Source: Helicoverpa zea
Taxonomy: Eukaryota; Arthropoda; Insecta; Lepidoptera; Noctuidae
NCBI RefSeq assembly: GCF_022581195.2
Contig: NC_061470.1
Coordinates: forward strand, 6,076,001 to 6,140,000
Length of the DNA: 64,000 bases
Reading direction: 5' to 3'
The position numbers were made by a program, and so were the translations under genes. Numbering within the stretch: the first letter of the stretch is position 1; each line of letters begins with the position of its first letter. The notes beneath the pieces were generated by a model. The model was not told the origin of the DNA. It saw nothing but the letters and a program-made list of their open reading frames with translations, and ran no database searches. Of this stretch, positions 1 to 13,000 are shown one piece after another.

Positions 1-360
1 ACGTTTATTAATTATGGAGTTTTGAGTCTCGTTGTATTTGCCGGAAGCACCCAATATTTTTGCTTATTTTGCCAATTTTAAATTCTCGATGCGTGTTTAC
101 GGCCAATAATGTAAATCTAAGCAATAGTTTCATTAAATAAACCTCATTTTAAAATATGGATTTGTTTAGGTATATAATTCGCTAATTATCTAATAATTAC
201 AAAGATTTATGTATATTATCAACAACTTGGTAATACACTGTTTTTAATTAGTTCTTCGCTAATTGCCGCGAATCTAAGCTAATCCAAATTAAGAGCCTGA
301 AACATTTAATTACTGAATGTTAAGTAGTAACTTATCTATTTCAGGTCTCATGAAAATATA
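1..360. other. AT-rich non-coding sequence
   Basis: I see no exon, repeat border or RNA gene here. It is probably intronic or upstream sequence of the Ataxin-2 gene that becomes visible from 6846. Confidence 0.4.
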
Positions 361-368
361 CATTTTTA

Positions 369-930
369 GGGTTCCGTAGCCAAAATGGCAAAAACGGAAC
401 CCTTATAGTTTCGTCATGTCCGTCTGTCCGTCTGTCCGTCTGTCCGTCTGTCACAGCCGATTTACTCGGAAACTATAAGTACTACAGTGATGAAATTTGA
501 TGGGAATATGTGTTGTATGAACCGCTACAAAAATATGACACTAAATAGTAAAAAAAAGAATTGGGGGTGGGGCCCCCCATACATGTAACTGAGGGATGAA
601 AATTTTTTTTTCGATGTACATACCCGTGTGGGGTATCAATGGAAAGGTCTTTTAAAATGATATAAAGTTTTCTAAAAAACATTTTTCTTAAAGTGAACGG
701 TTTTTGAGATATCAGCTCTCAAAGTCGTAAAAAGTATGTCCCCCCCCCTCTATTTTTATAACTACGGGGTATAAAATTCTAAAAAAAATAGAGGTGATGC
801 ATGCTAATTAACTCTTTCAACGATTTTTGGTTTGATCAAAGTATCTCTTATAGTTTTTGAGATAGGTTGATTTAACTGTAATTTACGGAACCCTTCGTGC
901 ACGAGTCCGACTCGCACTTGGCCGGTTTTA
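369..930. repeat. Dispersed lepidopteran repeat with internal 8-bp microsatellite
   Basis: The element opens with GGGTTCCGTA and closes with a stretch containing TTACGGAACCC and GCACTTGGCCGG, so its ends carry a short inverted match (GGGTTCCGTA against TACGGAACCC). Near the left end is a run of an 8-bp unit (TGTCCGTC, about 419-451). From general knowledge this matches an abundant non-autonomous repeat family in moths and butterflies. The small ORFs inside it are not genes. Confidence 0.7.
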
Positions 931-3900
931 AATATATATTTTTGCAATTTATTTGACGTTTCCGCGTCGACTGCAGGAACTTGTACTAAGATAACGGAAA
1001 TATACACAGATTCGGTGACCTCTGATAGTAGACCGCGCTGAAATATTAAAACTACGCCTGTACTGATAAGTTTCTTTATGTTGCACTGTTTTTTCTGAAT
1101 TTCGGTCGGTTTTTTAGTCTTAGTAGGCAGCAGATGTTTTATTTGCTGTACATAAAAGTGCTCTAGTGTGTGCTATTACAAAATATGATCATAATGTAAA
1201 ATGTTAGACGGCGTAAATGTCAGTTGTGTGTGAAAATCTAATGGAAGAAGCTACACTTCTCGTTTATGTAAAGGAGAAGGTAGGTAGAAGACGTTCTAAT
1301 AAAGTTACACCCTGTTTTGGAGTAGAGGGCATCCACCGAAAATGGCGTAGATATTAGCTGAATTGACAATAGCCTTGTTTGTCTGAGGACTAAGTAATAA
1401 AATATTATAAGTACATTCAAAAATTTAAAGTGTACCTACCTAAGACTAACCAAAAGACATAAGGAAATAAAAACCTAAAACTTTATGGTCATGAATTTGG
1501 CTTTCCGGTATGACGTCAAGTTTGTACCCTAGGAACTCTTCGTTGAAGTAACTCTGGCACAAATAGATTTAAAATCGTTCATCTATTTCTTTTCAACGGC
1601 GTCAGATTGAGTTATTCGTAACTTAATTAATCTCGCATATATTTGAACAGCTCATACAGATACAATAGAACCCTATTTCATGGCAACCCTAAAACTAATT
1701 AGTCCACCTCCACCCACAAAGCATGGCTCCCCATCCAATCACCATAAGACAAACATAAACGCTATAGATTTCCTGAAATTCTATCAGCACCATTATCAAT
1801 AACATCCTACCTTCGTAAATAGACTTTAACTACATAGTAGTAAGGTTTAGATTACCAACGCCATGTTTGCAGTTCCAGGAATAATTATTTGAGATAACCG
1901 TCATAGTTATAGTTTGTTCTAGCTTTGCATTTGTTAAATAGGAGTTGAAGTAGTGATTCATGATTTTTGACGTGTCCTATGCTTCTCAGTATAATTTGAG
2001 GCGACAGAAGTTATTGCAGATGCTTTGTGTTCAGGAAGAGACAATAGCTTTCCATCAAACCAGTATTTAAAAGGCTTGGGCAACCTTTTAAATCACAGAT
2101 TTATTATGGGCGGACTATGTCCAGTCCAGACGGAATTTTACTTATTTTTTCGAGGATTCTGTTACTCATTTCTTAGGTACAATATGAGCCAGTTTTGAGA
2201 ACTTAATTTCTACTGTTCCCACAGTTGATTCTACTCTTATAGTATCCGAATAGAACAGAGATGCTCATCTTAGTTACACAATTATTGAATTCCTAGCTTT
2301 TAATGATCTCGAGATCGTGTAAACGATATGGAATAAAGATATTTACGCTCCCAGTATGCCATATTTCATCGGGTAACAGTGAATGGTCCTAGCTACTATA
2401 AATTGTCTAGCATAGCTACGTAATAGTAAAAGTCAACGCAGCGCTTGTAACCTGTAGTCATAAACATTGCACATGGCTAACCCTCCGTCGCGACGTACTG
2501 ATATCGATTGGATCTCAAAGGCCGAACCCGACGTCCTCAAGCCATTTACACACACACACTTACCACATTTATTATTAACGATTGGGTCCACGCTCTTTCG
2601 CTGCCACTAATAAAATAAAATACTAAACGTATGGATCCAAATGTCAATACACTTTCTAATACGTCTGCGGTTTTCTATTTACATATCGATTTTACGTCCA
2701 GACGCGATTCTAAGGGAGTTTCGCTGGAGTTTGATATCATAAACAAATTAGTAGAGGCAGGATTTAACGGAGAAGATTTTGTTGTACAGTGGGCTGGCAG
2801 TACGCCAGGATACGATAAAGCTAGAGGAAGTAATATTAGATTACGCTTACCATAGCTTAATGTGATATACGGACAACTAGCCACGTGTATGCTGGTAACT
2901 CTAACTTTTTGTAACAGGTCTACAGTCGGCGGCTTATCTCGTGCGTCATACTTTTTTATGCTGGATCGAAAATCAGAAGGGTATTCATATAATAATTGAA
3001 AACCAATTAGGAATACTAAAGACCTATTGTTGAATGTTTGCAATTTGGAGACAACAAAAAACAAAAAGTACTCTAACTTGGTAGATCGAAATAACGGTAA
3101 GATTAAAGTATTATCTCAAATGTAACAGTATAAGAACACGAATAAACTACATGAAAAGGCGCGCCGTCATGATTTTGTACCATTGTAGGAATTATGGGGT
3201 TTCCCCAACAAAACTTAGCATGAAATGCTTTTGTACGTTTTCTTTAACTAAAAGCTGATTACGCGTTAATTGATAGGGAAACTCCCGGTTTATATATTTC
3301 AATAATCCATATATGTATCTTGTCTTTGAAAAGTGAATAAATAACATATCATTGGAATCAATGAATAAATGCCACTACCATTGGGTGACATGTTTCTTCC
3401 AATCTGTATGATACATGTATGAGAGGTCGGCCGTATTCATCTAGAATTCATGATCAGAAATTCCTTTAGTGTGGCCTTGCGCATTTCTCAGAAAGACATC
3501 TGACAAATCAGGAAACAAATCTAAGTGTATTATGATGAAATGCAATTTTCAAGACATAATTTGGGATGGAAGTGAAATGATATAAAAGCTTGTTATTAAA
3601 ATATTTTATCAGTTTTCATCTTATCGCAAATTCCAATTGCATATCACAGGCTAGACTGATTTTAAAGATTATCCAGATAATCAATTTTAATCAATGTTTT
3701 TTTCCGTCAAAATAAATCAAGATGAACTGGTTATCCGCGACCCCTCTGACGCAGAAAGGAAAATCCGCACAGGGGCGATGACCATACAACTAATACCACA
3801 TTACGTCTGACTTTCACACCTTGCGCGTGACGTGTTCTTTAATTCTCAGAACATGTACGCATTAAGATTAGGATGATGGTTACAAAAACCGTCTGTACTG

Positions 3901-6845
3901 CGGTTACAGCGTTAACCTTTGACCTTTGGGTTAGCTGTGTTATTCTAATCAGACAATGCTGCACCTGTTTTATATTTTTATTATGAGAAATTACAAGGCA
4001 TTTGGCAGTCTTGGTCACTCAACTTCAGAAGCTGTTCGAATCTTCCTTATGTTGAAATGCATCGTATCCTAATTCTGTCAGACTATGACGCTGGAATGGC
4101 CAAATGTACCTAATAGCTATCGCAATTTTGTAATAGACGTCAGAATTCGTAATCAATGCTAATTCATTCATGATGACGTGAAAACAGTTTATCGCACATT
4201 ATTGTAACAGTGAGTCTGTTTTTCATTAATTGACTCGATGACTGACCGTCACACTTGTCCAATGAGTAAAAGTATCGAAGTGTCTTATGACCATATAATT
4301 ATGGTGCTGCAATTGCAACGAAAAGCTCTTTTTCATATTCACAATTAGAAGTAAAGGTGCATTCTTTATTATAAAACCATAAATCATCGTTTATTAAGGT
4401 AATTAAATCAGTAAATGCTACAAAACCGTCATAATTAACTTATACGTAGTAAGCAACTAGTAATTTAGGTAAGTTTAATTTAATCAGTTTTCTCTTCATA
4501 ACTCACCATTTAATGAATGACTAACCGCTGATAAACCGCTAGACAAGACATCTGTATTTTTTCATATCATCCTGTGGTCACCTTTAATTTTCACAAGGTT
4601 AAGGAAGGTGATTGCGCAGGATTCAAATGTCATGTTACTCACGCGGCGATAGATAGTGAGCTATCGTTAAAACAATTACTTGCACATTGTTTTTGTTATG
4701 TAGCCATGAATTTCATATGAGGGACTACTTTGGTTGCATATATTTTGAGTTCAGAGATCTTTTTGTCCACAAACAACTTGTTAATGTATATGAAGATTCT
4801 CAAACATGATAATGTTAGCCCTAATTTTCTTTACTTAAGCGTATGCAAAAAGCTGTGTGCATTTTGGCTTAATTATTCGTCCGGATACTTCATCAGATCA
4901 AATCCTAGTTCAGTTATAACGTAGTTCTAAAGTAAAGTAAACGACTAGTACTAAAATATATTTTGAGACACGAAGCTCCAATATATTACAAACAATAGCC
5001 ACAAACTCAGAACAATGCATTTATAAGATTCGTGTTTATAGTAACAGTATAGGCTATTGTAAACAATACTACCATACTTTATTCTGAGAAAAACCGCGTG
5101 ACCAAAATATGCTTATTACAAGTAATAGTTTTATAAAACCGCCAGCGGTTTCACCCTCTTCCTAATTTAACTACTTCCCTAGTGTATAAGTTATGCTGAT
5201 GTATAAGTTATGTTTCTGATCTCATTAAAATCATGAAAAAGTGACAAACATTCACACACACTAACAAACTTTCTCCTACATAATATCAGTGTGAAATAAA
5301 CCTAATTATTTTTGTTGTGTCGTTCACAATATTGGAGGAAAAATAAACATGTCTGCTATTACTCATATCCGCTGGGAAGTGCTTGTGCAACAAGGTCGTA
5401 TGCACTCTGTCTGTCTGATACAGCACGCCACGTGTAATGTTGCTTTGTTTTCAAATTATCCTTTAGAGATTATGTTACTACGCCCTAGCATTTAGCATAT
5501 TTTCTACTGCACAATTTTTCGTAATAATTCTATCAACTTTATCTGAGTTTGTCAATCTATCTTGAGAAATCATGATCAACAATGCTTTGGGTCATAAATA
5601 TGGTTTAGTAAAAACTACAACACCACGTGCTGTGTCCCTAAACATGACTCCTTCACGCTTATTTAGCTTTGACAATGCCAATATAATATGTCCTTTCGTC
5701 ATCAGTTAATCTTTACAAAAGAGGCGCCCTATCAACCGGAAGACGGGCATAGTAACACAAAGGATAGACCCCGATGAAAAGAATGTATTCATCTCTTATC
5801 TCTGTTACTTTCTTGTCTTTTATAACACGATTTAAAGTCAGAACTTACATCCACAGTGAAATTAAAAATATATACATAGTTCGTCATTTCTTTTCTTATT
5901 TATAAAACTGTAACTCCATTGATAAGAGTACCTAATAAATGAGCGGACGTGGTGGTCGGGCGACCAGTACCTTGGCATAATCTAGTCTGATGGACATCTT
6001 ATTGTATCAGACAGTAAACTTCCATTGCACTACATGAATCATGCGATACAACGACTGACAGGAATTATTCCCTTTCATGATTTGATATGTGGACTTATTC
6101 GGACTTTTTGAAAACACTTATTATGCTAAATATTGATGAGGTTAAGAACTCTCCAAGTGTGAGTACATTTATCTAGGTGCAAGTAATTTGTCGTTATAAA
6201 ACTCTCATAACATCTTTAAATTGAATAAGATGCTGTCGCCTTTTCACCATCGCATAGTATGTGTTGTATTGTCCAACACAACAGATAATCATATAAATCT
6301 CGTTGTACGCCGTTTGTTTAGCCATGCGGAATAAGACAAAAGGATCGTGCACAAATGTAAACAAAGCTCTAATCGTCTATCAGAACGTCCATAGTATTAA
6401 ACATTAGACACAGTTCTCCGAATTTGTTCCTTCGACTAATCATCGGATACAGAATTGCATGGCGATAAAGCAATGTTATGTCTAACTGATTTGAGTCATC
6501 CATAGGGAAATGTCGTTAGGATCCTTGCCTTTCTTGGAATTAAAATTAACTAGTACATAGTACTAGCTTAATATTTTTTGTTACATATTTAATAATTTTC
6601 TTGTTAATGAAATGAGCAAGCAAGAACAAATAAATACAATGTTAAAATAAATATAAATTACCGAGTTCAGAACCTCCTCCTTTTTGGGAAGTCTGTTAAC
6701 AAAGAAACTAAAAAATGCTGCACATATTTAACAAAATCTTTCACCACTATCATGCAGTATTATCCCTATTAAACATAGGCTATAGGTATTTTATCCATGT
6801 ACGGTTATTAAGTTAATAATGACAGTATAATTTCTTTATTTCCAG
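931..6845. other. Probable upstream intron of Ataxin-2, no exon seen
   Basis: About 5.9 kb of AT-rich sequence with no GC-rich exon-like block. The exon at 6846 starts in the middle of an Lsm domain, so at least one upstream coding exon must exist. I could not find it here, and it probably lies left of the window. An ORF of 74 codons at 2631-2855 has no recognisable domain and is left uncalled. Confidence 0.4.
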
Positions 6846-7026
6846 GTTGTGTTAGAAGTGGCTCACCGCGTGGACCAAGAGGGCGTCGTGGCGGTGGACT
6901 CGGTGGTTGAGAAGCTGATCTTCAAGCCGCAGGATGTGGTCTCCATCAGGGCCAAGGACTCAGACCTCGAGTACGCCACACACGATGTGTTCCAGACTGA
7001 TAGTGCTATATCTAGCAAGTTTAATG
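6846..7026 (+). CDS. Atx2: Ataxin-2 exon: end of Lsm domain and linker to LsmAD
   Basis: Acceptor TTTCTTTATTTCCAG and donor G|GTTAGT bound this exon. It encodes VVLEVAHRVD, then KLIFKPQDVVSIRAKD and FQTDSAISSKFNG, which resemble the last Lsm strands and the DAFTDSAIS-type linker of Ataxin-2. It begins in phase 0, which shows that the Lsm fold started in an earlier exon. Confidence 0.9.
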
Positions 7027-10000
7027 GTTAGTACACGCCTTTTTTAAAGAAATCATTAAATGAACCCTCCTATTGTGGGTGCAACGTGAAGGAGTGTCAG
7101 ACTCTTACTGACTTAAAACCCGCCATGTTCCTTCCTAATGTACCAGTACTTTATGTACCAGGGCCGCTGTAACTCTTTCGATTCGTTTTCTGAATTTCAG
7201 ACGACTTCAAAAACAAGTTAATGTTACATAAATTACTTATTATAGCTATTACTTATTATAGCGTTTGTGGATTGACATTAAATATTGTATAACTTAAAAT
7301 TCGATTAAACTCAAAAGAAGGGTTGTTACCATCTCTTGCAATTTAAGCTAGAGCTTAAAATTATATTCACATTTAATTATAGTGGTCAGTTTAATTACAA
7401 TGGCTTAAGAATTAATATATGTATTGCAGAAACGAATACTGGCAATCTCCTGAGCCTTATTACCTGTAGGTATTGCCATATTATAGTTTCTGCTTCTACA
7501 AATAAGTATCAATAAATTATGTTTTAATGGTCGTCTCGGTAGTTTGGCCTTTGTACTTGTAAAATAGAACATGTTGCCAGTAACAGCGATAACTAGAAGT
7601 TTAACTGTAACTTGTTAAGTTTATTTCAAGTGGCGGCAAATCCACTTGAGATAAGCAACTCTGGTTAAGGTGACTTGAGACATTGTGTAGAAAGTTAGTC
7701 ATATTATGTAGTATATAGGTATATATAGGTGTAAAAAGTTAAACAAAATTTGATACGTGAAGTAGAAAATTTTTGTTTAAAGTTCCCTATGAGTAATCAA
7801 TTACTATAAACTTGTGTGTCATGTACATTTTCGGTAAAGACGTAAAAACAATAAACGACTTGCAACGACTTTTCCTACATGCGTAATTGCTGACAGCTGT
7901 AGTTAGGTAGTGAACATGCTTATCCGGGAAAGTATGGCTACTATACCTATTTCTACCACATAAGCAATGTTACTGTTTTCCGTTCGAAAGTTCCGACAAA
8001 GTAAACACAACTACACTACTCGCTTCTTAAACGCTGTTCAAGTACATCGAGTTTGGTTCAAATGATGGCCTCATGGAAGCCACTAATTAAAGCCCAAAGT
8101 TATATTACTTAATAAGAAAACTGTATTGCCAGGTGTCGCCGCAGGCAATGGTAGGACTGGCGAGGAACGCTACCTGGAGCCTTGGGACGGCTGCGACGCG
8201 GAAGTAGGCGAGGCTCCCCAAGTGAACGGAGACGCCTTGCTCGAGGAATTGGAGCTGGACCACCGCGCCAACGGCTGGGACGCCAACGATATGTTCCGCA
8301 AGAACGAAGAGGTGTACGGCGTGCATAGCACCTACGACCACTCGTTAGCTGGTTATACTTTGCCTCTGCAGAGGAAGGATACTCAGGATTATAGGTGAGT
8401 TGTTGTGAACTTAGTTGGAAATTGGTAGTTATGTGTATTGGGATATTAGGCTAGTCGTTTGAAGAACTGCAAAAAAGAAACTTAAAAAATCACTAATATT
8501 CTCAAAAAGCGATTAGGATGTAATCCCCTACATAGAATAGACACTTTTCTAAAGGATATCCTGACGAAGCGTAGAATTTTGAATCAAATTTTATAAGTCC
8601 TTTGTCTAGACCTTAGCCATAATAGTTAGGACAGTATTACACACATATCTCGCTCTTACTTCTACAGTTCATCGTCATCAGTATTTTTTATCGTCCTGCA
8701 GGGCACAGGCCTCCATACTTGCTCAATGAGAGTGATTCTTACAGTATAGTTATTTTTATTCACGTTCCAGGGACGCGGAAGCGAAAGCCGAGGAGATAGC
8801 GGCGGAGATCGAGAACGCGGCGTCGTCGAAGGCGCGCATCGAGCTGGAGAACGGCGACGAGGAGGAACGCTTCGCAGCCGTCGTGCGGCCGCAGGACGCC
8901 GCCGCCGCCGGCAAGTACGTCATACCCAACAAGAGGAAGAATATGCAGGTATGGATAATGAATTTTATAACCTTTTATTACAATATCTATTGAAGAAAGT
9001 CCATTGAACTGTACGTTACTAGACCTACAACAAAGGCGCTTGACCTACCTGCCCTATGGCAACTCCGCTCATGTTCCTTCCTCCGTGATGTGACAGCAGT
9101 GGTTCTGTATATTTTCGATGCTGCTATGATTTAGCATAGATTTTATCCCCTTTGGGAAACTGACCTATGCTGTTATCAAAACTGAAATATGCCGTGCCCA
9201 GAGTCACCAAATTATAAATGAATTAACTATCAAATGAATAAACTAGTTCTTAAATAGAGTAAAACCTATTTGTTTAAGTAAAACTTTTTACTGAGAAACT
9301 GCAACATAATAGCACTCTAAATGCTCTTATTAGACCATAAAAAACAAGGTTTCGAATCGATGCATGTATTTAATAAACGATGCAAAATCATTTATTTATT
9401 TAAATTAATTCAAACTATACCAATATTGTGCCGATACTTCCCTGTTGTTTACATAAAGATAACTTTATACATTTACATAACAGAAAACTCATTTCGATTG
9501 ATTAGACGGTTCTATGTTCTATTTATTTATTCTTATATATTCTAAAAAGCTAGTTAATATAACTGGATGTATCCTTGTATAGTAGACACAATGAAATGTT
9601 AATAGCTGGCGCTAGAATTCCATAAAGTAGTTTGACATTTACAGTGTCTTTTAAAGTTTAAAATGACTGCTTTATTGTGTTTGATCTCCTATCTAAACTT
9701 GTATTCTGAAAGGTGCTCAACATTACCATTAGCTATTACCTACTGAGCTTAGGGGCACATAAAGTTAGTGCCACCAAATGCGACTTAATATAGCAGTCAT
9801 TAAATTTTCGAGACCATCATGCAGATTTGAGAAAATTTATACTATGTCTTTGTTATGTGATATATTTATACTATGTATTTGTAAGCCTGCAACTTATTTG
9901 ATGAAAGATTAGTAGAAGCTCACTATAATTACATCTACATATATGATAGCTTATAACCCTCTATGTACACGTATGTATTTACAATAAATGAAAAAAGAAG

Positions 10001-13000
10001 TAATATAACAAAGTATTTACGTTGTTTCCAGACGGGCAAGCTGGTGAAGCCAGGGCCGGCCAACAACGGCGGGTCCCCGCCCGTGGGGCGCGCGGGCCCC
10101 GCGCCGCCCAAGGACAAGGAGCACCGCGCCGCCCGCCCGCACCTCACGCCGCCCGCAGACCGACGCCAGGATGATGCTGTGAGCATATTTCAATATACAA
10201 CATTTTATATGTTCCCACTTCTAAAGATATATGAACATCTTAGCTGTACTACGAAATTATAGTGAGTGTATTACTGTGTCAGATACACCATATTAGAAGT
10301 TTTAATCAAGAATCCTACTTTACATCACCATTGAGAGCTAATTAACCAACGTGCGATAAAATCTCTATGGAATTGATGGCATTGTTCTTCTCTTCTCTCT
10401 TATGTATTTCACTTCTAAAGGTCAAAAATATATCGGGTGTTTCGTACCTAATCACATTAAATCCAATCACATATACTTAAGGATATTCTATGGCGAATTG
10501 TAGAAAACTTTATCTAATTCATTCGGTGGTTTGGCCACACGCATTTTTCTTTGTGCTATTCTACGTAATAATAACCAGTATATTAACGTGTTGAATGTGA
10601 TTAGGTACGAAACACCCGATATGTGGAATTAACTTATAATGAATTTAAGTTATATTATTCCTGTGTTTACCACATTACCTTTTTCTGATTGTCTATATAT
10701 TCTCTTAATACCGTGTATAACATGAACATGTATGTGTCAGTTCCCGGTAGCGGCGCTGGGCGCGGGCGCGGGCGGCAAGAGCTACGCGGCGCAGGCGGCG
10801 CAGGGCGGCTACCACGTGCCGCCCTTCCCGCCGCACCAGCAGCACCAGTACGTGACACACCATATTTTTTCATTATATAGCCATTTTTAACATAGAAAAA
10901 TGTCTCTTTCATTTGGCTGCTACATAAAGTTCTACTTTAACTCTTCATTCATGTATAAATCTATTCCAAAGTTGAGAAATCAGACCTTTTTGATGTCAGC
11001 ACAGCATGTCTTTTTCAACAGAAACAATGAAAAAGTTAATATCTCAAGTGACACTCTTTCCATCTAAAAGTCTATCCATTGTTTCTTTAATTGTCCCTTT
11101 TCTCTACATCCACATTCAGCACCTGCTCTAAAACACGATCTTCATTCCTCAATTCATACCACGACATCCAGTTTTTACATAGATTCTGCTTTTACGAATG
11201 TTAATTATAAATGTGTAATAAGTAATGTGTATATCTTCAGGCCTCCGAGCAGTGCGAACAAAGTAAACGGAGAGCCGCGAGCTCCGCCACACCCGCGGCA
11301 AGGATTCCCACCACATCATCATCACGTAAGCATATCTTATTTATATTTAAGTGTTTGGCAGTATTTCAGTAAATTTTTTAAATTAAAAGGGTATAAATAT
11401 CAGTCTTGTTGCCCTGATAACTGTTAAAACCTCCAGAAAGTCATTTGATACATGTAAGACACTGATACGGATCTGCATGCAGTTCTGGAGACTGGAAACC
11501 CACCCTAAAGTTGTTTTCAAAAGACTAGGCAGATATTAATAATATTGTTGTTTGTTTACGCAGAACCCACCGCCTCCAGGCGACGTGCACAGCAGGCCGC
11601 CTCGACATCACGCGCCACCTCCGGAACCCAGGAGGCAGGACGATGTACAGGTCAGTATCATACATGTCATTGTCTACTTGAATTAACATAAACTGATATT
11701 ATTTAGGACATTTATTTCTAAAGAAAAATAAAACATTAAGCCAAATTATCATTTTGATTTAACGTATAGCCAGCTGCGCAGGACATATTGTAGTACACGA
11801 GCATTTGCGCAGACAGGGCCACTCCCTATTCACTTCACTCTCACACTCTCATAGCTCGATGGAACGAGAATGCGACACGACCGGAGAGAGATATCTACTT
11901 GTCGACTGTGGTTTCACCCGCGCCTCTATATTTTATCCGGGTACGGACAGAAGTTCCCTCGGGACGCGGGTGAAACTACGGGAAAATCACATTTTATACC
12001 ACATTAGTCAGAAATACATGTAATAACGTGTGTGTGTATATGTGTTGCAGGAGCTGCGCAAGTTCAGCCAGGACTTCAAGCTGGTGGCGGGCGCCCCGCC
12101 CGCGCCGCCGCCCGCGCTGCCGCCGCAGCCGCAGCCGCAGCCGCCGCCGCCGCTCAACCCGCAGCCCACGGTAACTAAGCACTACATACTCTTGATCCCA
12201 TACATCAAACACCATGTAAATGTCGGTTCTACGCCTGATCTCTCCGGTCATGTCGGATTACCGTCCCATCGGGCGCAAAGAGTGAAGGAATAGTGAGTGC
12301 AACTGTGACTGCACAAATGCTTATGTAATATTTGCTGTGCAGCTGGCTGATCTCTCTCGAAAGAACAGCAGCAGTGGCTGATAAATCTGTCTGAACGCCA
12401 ATGTATACTCTTGAGAAATGACTTATTATATGCATAATTCAATTTTTATGGGAACAGAAACTGATAAACAACAGAAGACGACGAATGTAAGCGCGCGTTA
12501 TTCATGTTATGTAAAAGCTACATTACTGTAAAGTTTCATCTAAATACCTTCATTAGTTTTTTTTATGTGAGAGAGTAACATACATCCACACACAAAAATT
12601 ACACAATTACATTATTATTGAGTAGTATATATAGATATACATAAGACTCGTATCCTTCAGATGTCGGGCGGCAGCCAGCCGCCGCCGGCGCCGAGCCCGC
12701 CGGAGGTGTCGGCCAACGTGTGTGCCGCCGACCACGCCAAGCCCGCCCGCCCGCCCAAGCACGACACGCCCAACGCGCATAAGGTAATGGACGATTTTTG
12801 TCTACTACCTCTGATGAAAAATAATAAATTAATTTGGATGTCACGAGACACGAAAATATCTTGTAAAGGACAAACTTCCTCTGATCTTTTCTGCTCCGTA
12901 TTTATGTGATCCTATAATCAGTTGTTCTTCAAAGGTCCGTTGCTCAGTCAAATAGTGGTTCAGTTTCATCAAGCTACATCGGTAATACTAATACATCTAA

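Noticed and set aside
419..451. A CRISPR-like or regulatory array from the regular GTCCGTCT units
   Set aside because: The units are direct and without spacers; this is a microsatellite inside a dispersed repeat.
5940..5980. ATG followed by a peptide starting MSGRGG, reminiscent of histone H2A/H4
   Set aside because: The frame stops after 13 codons and nothing histone-like follows in any frame.
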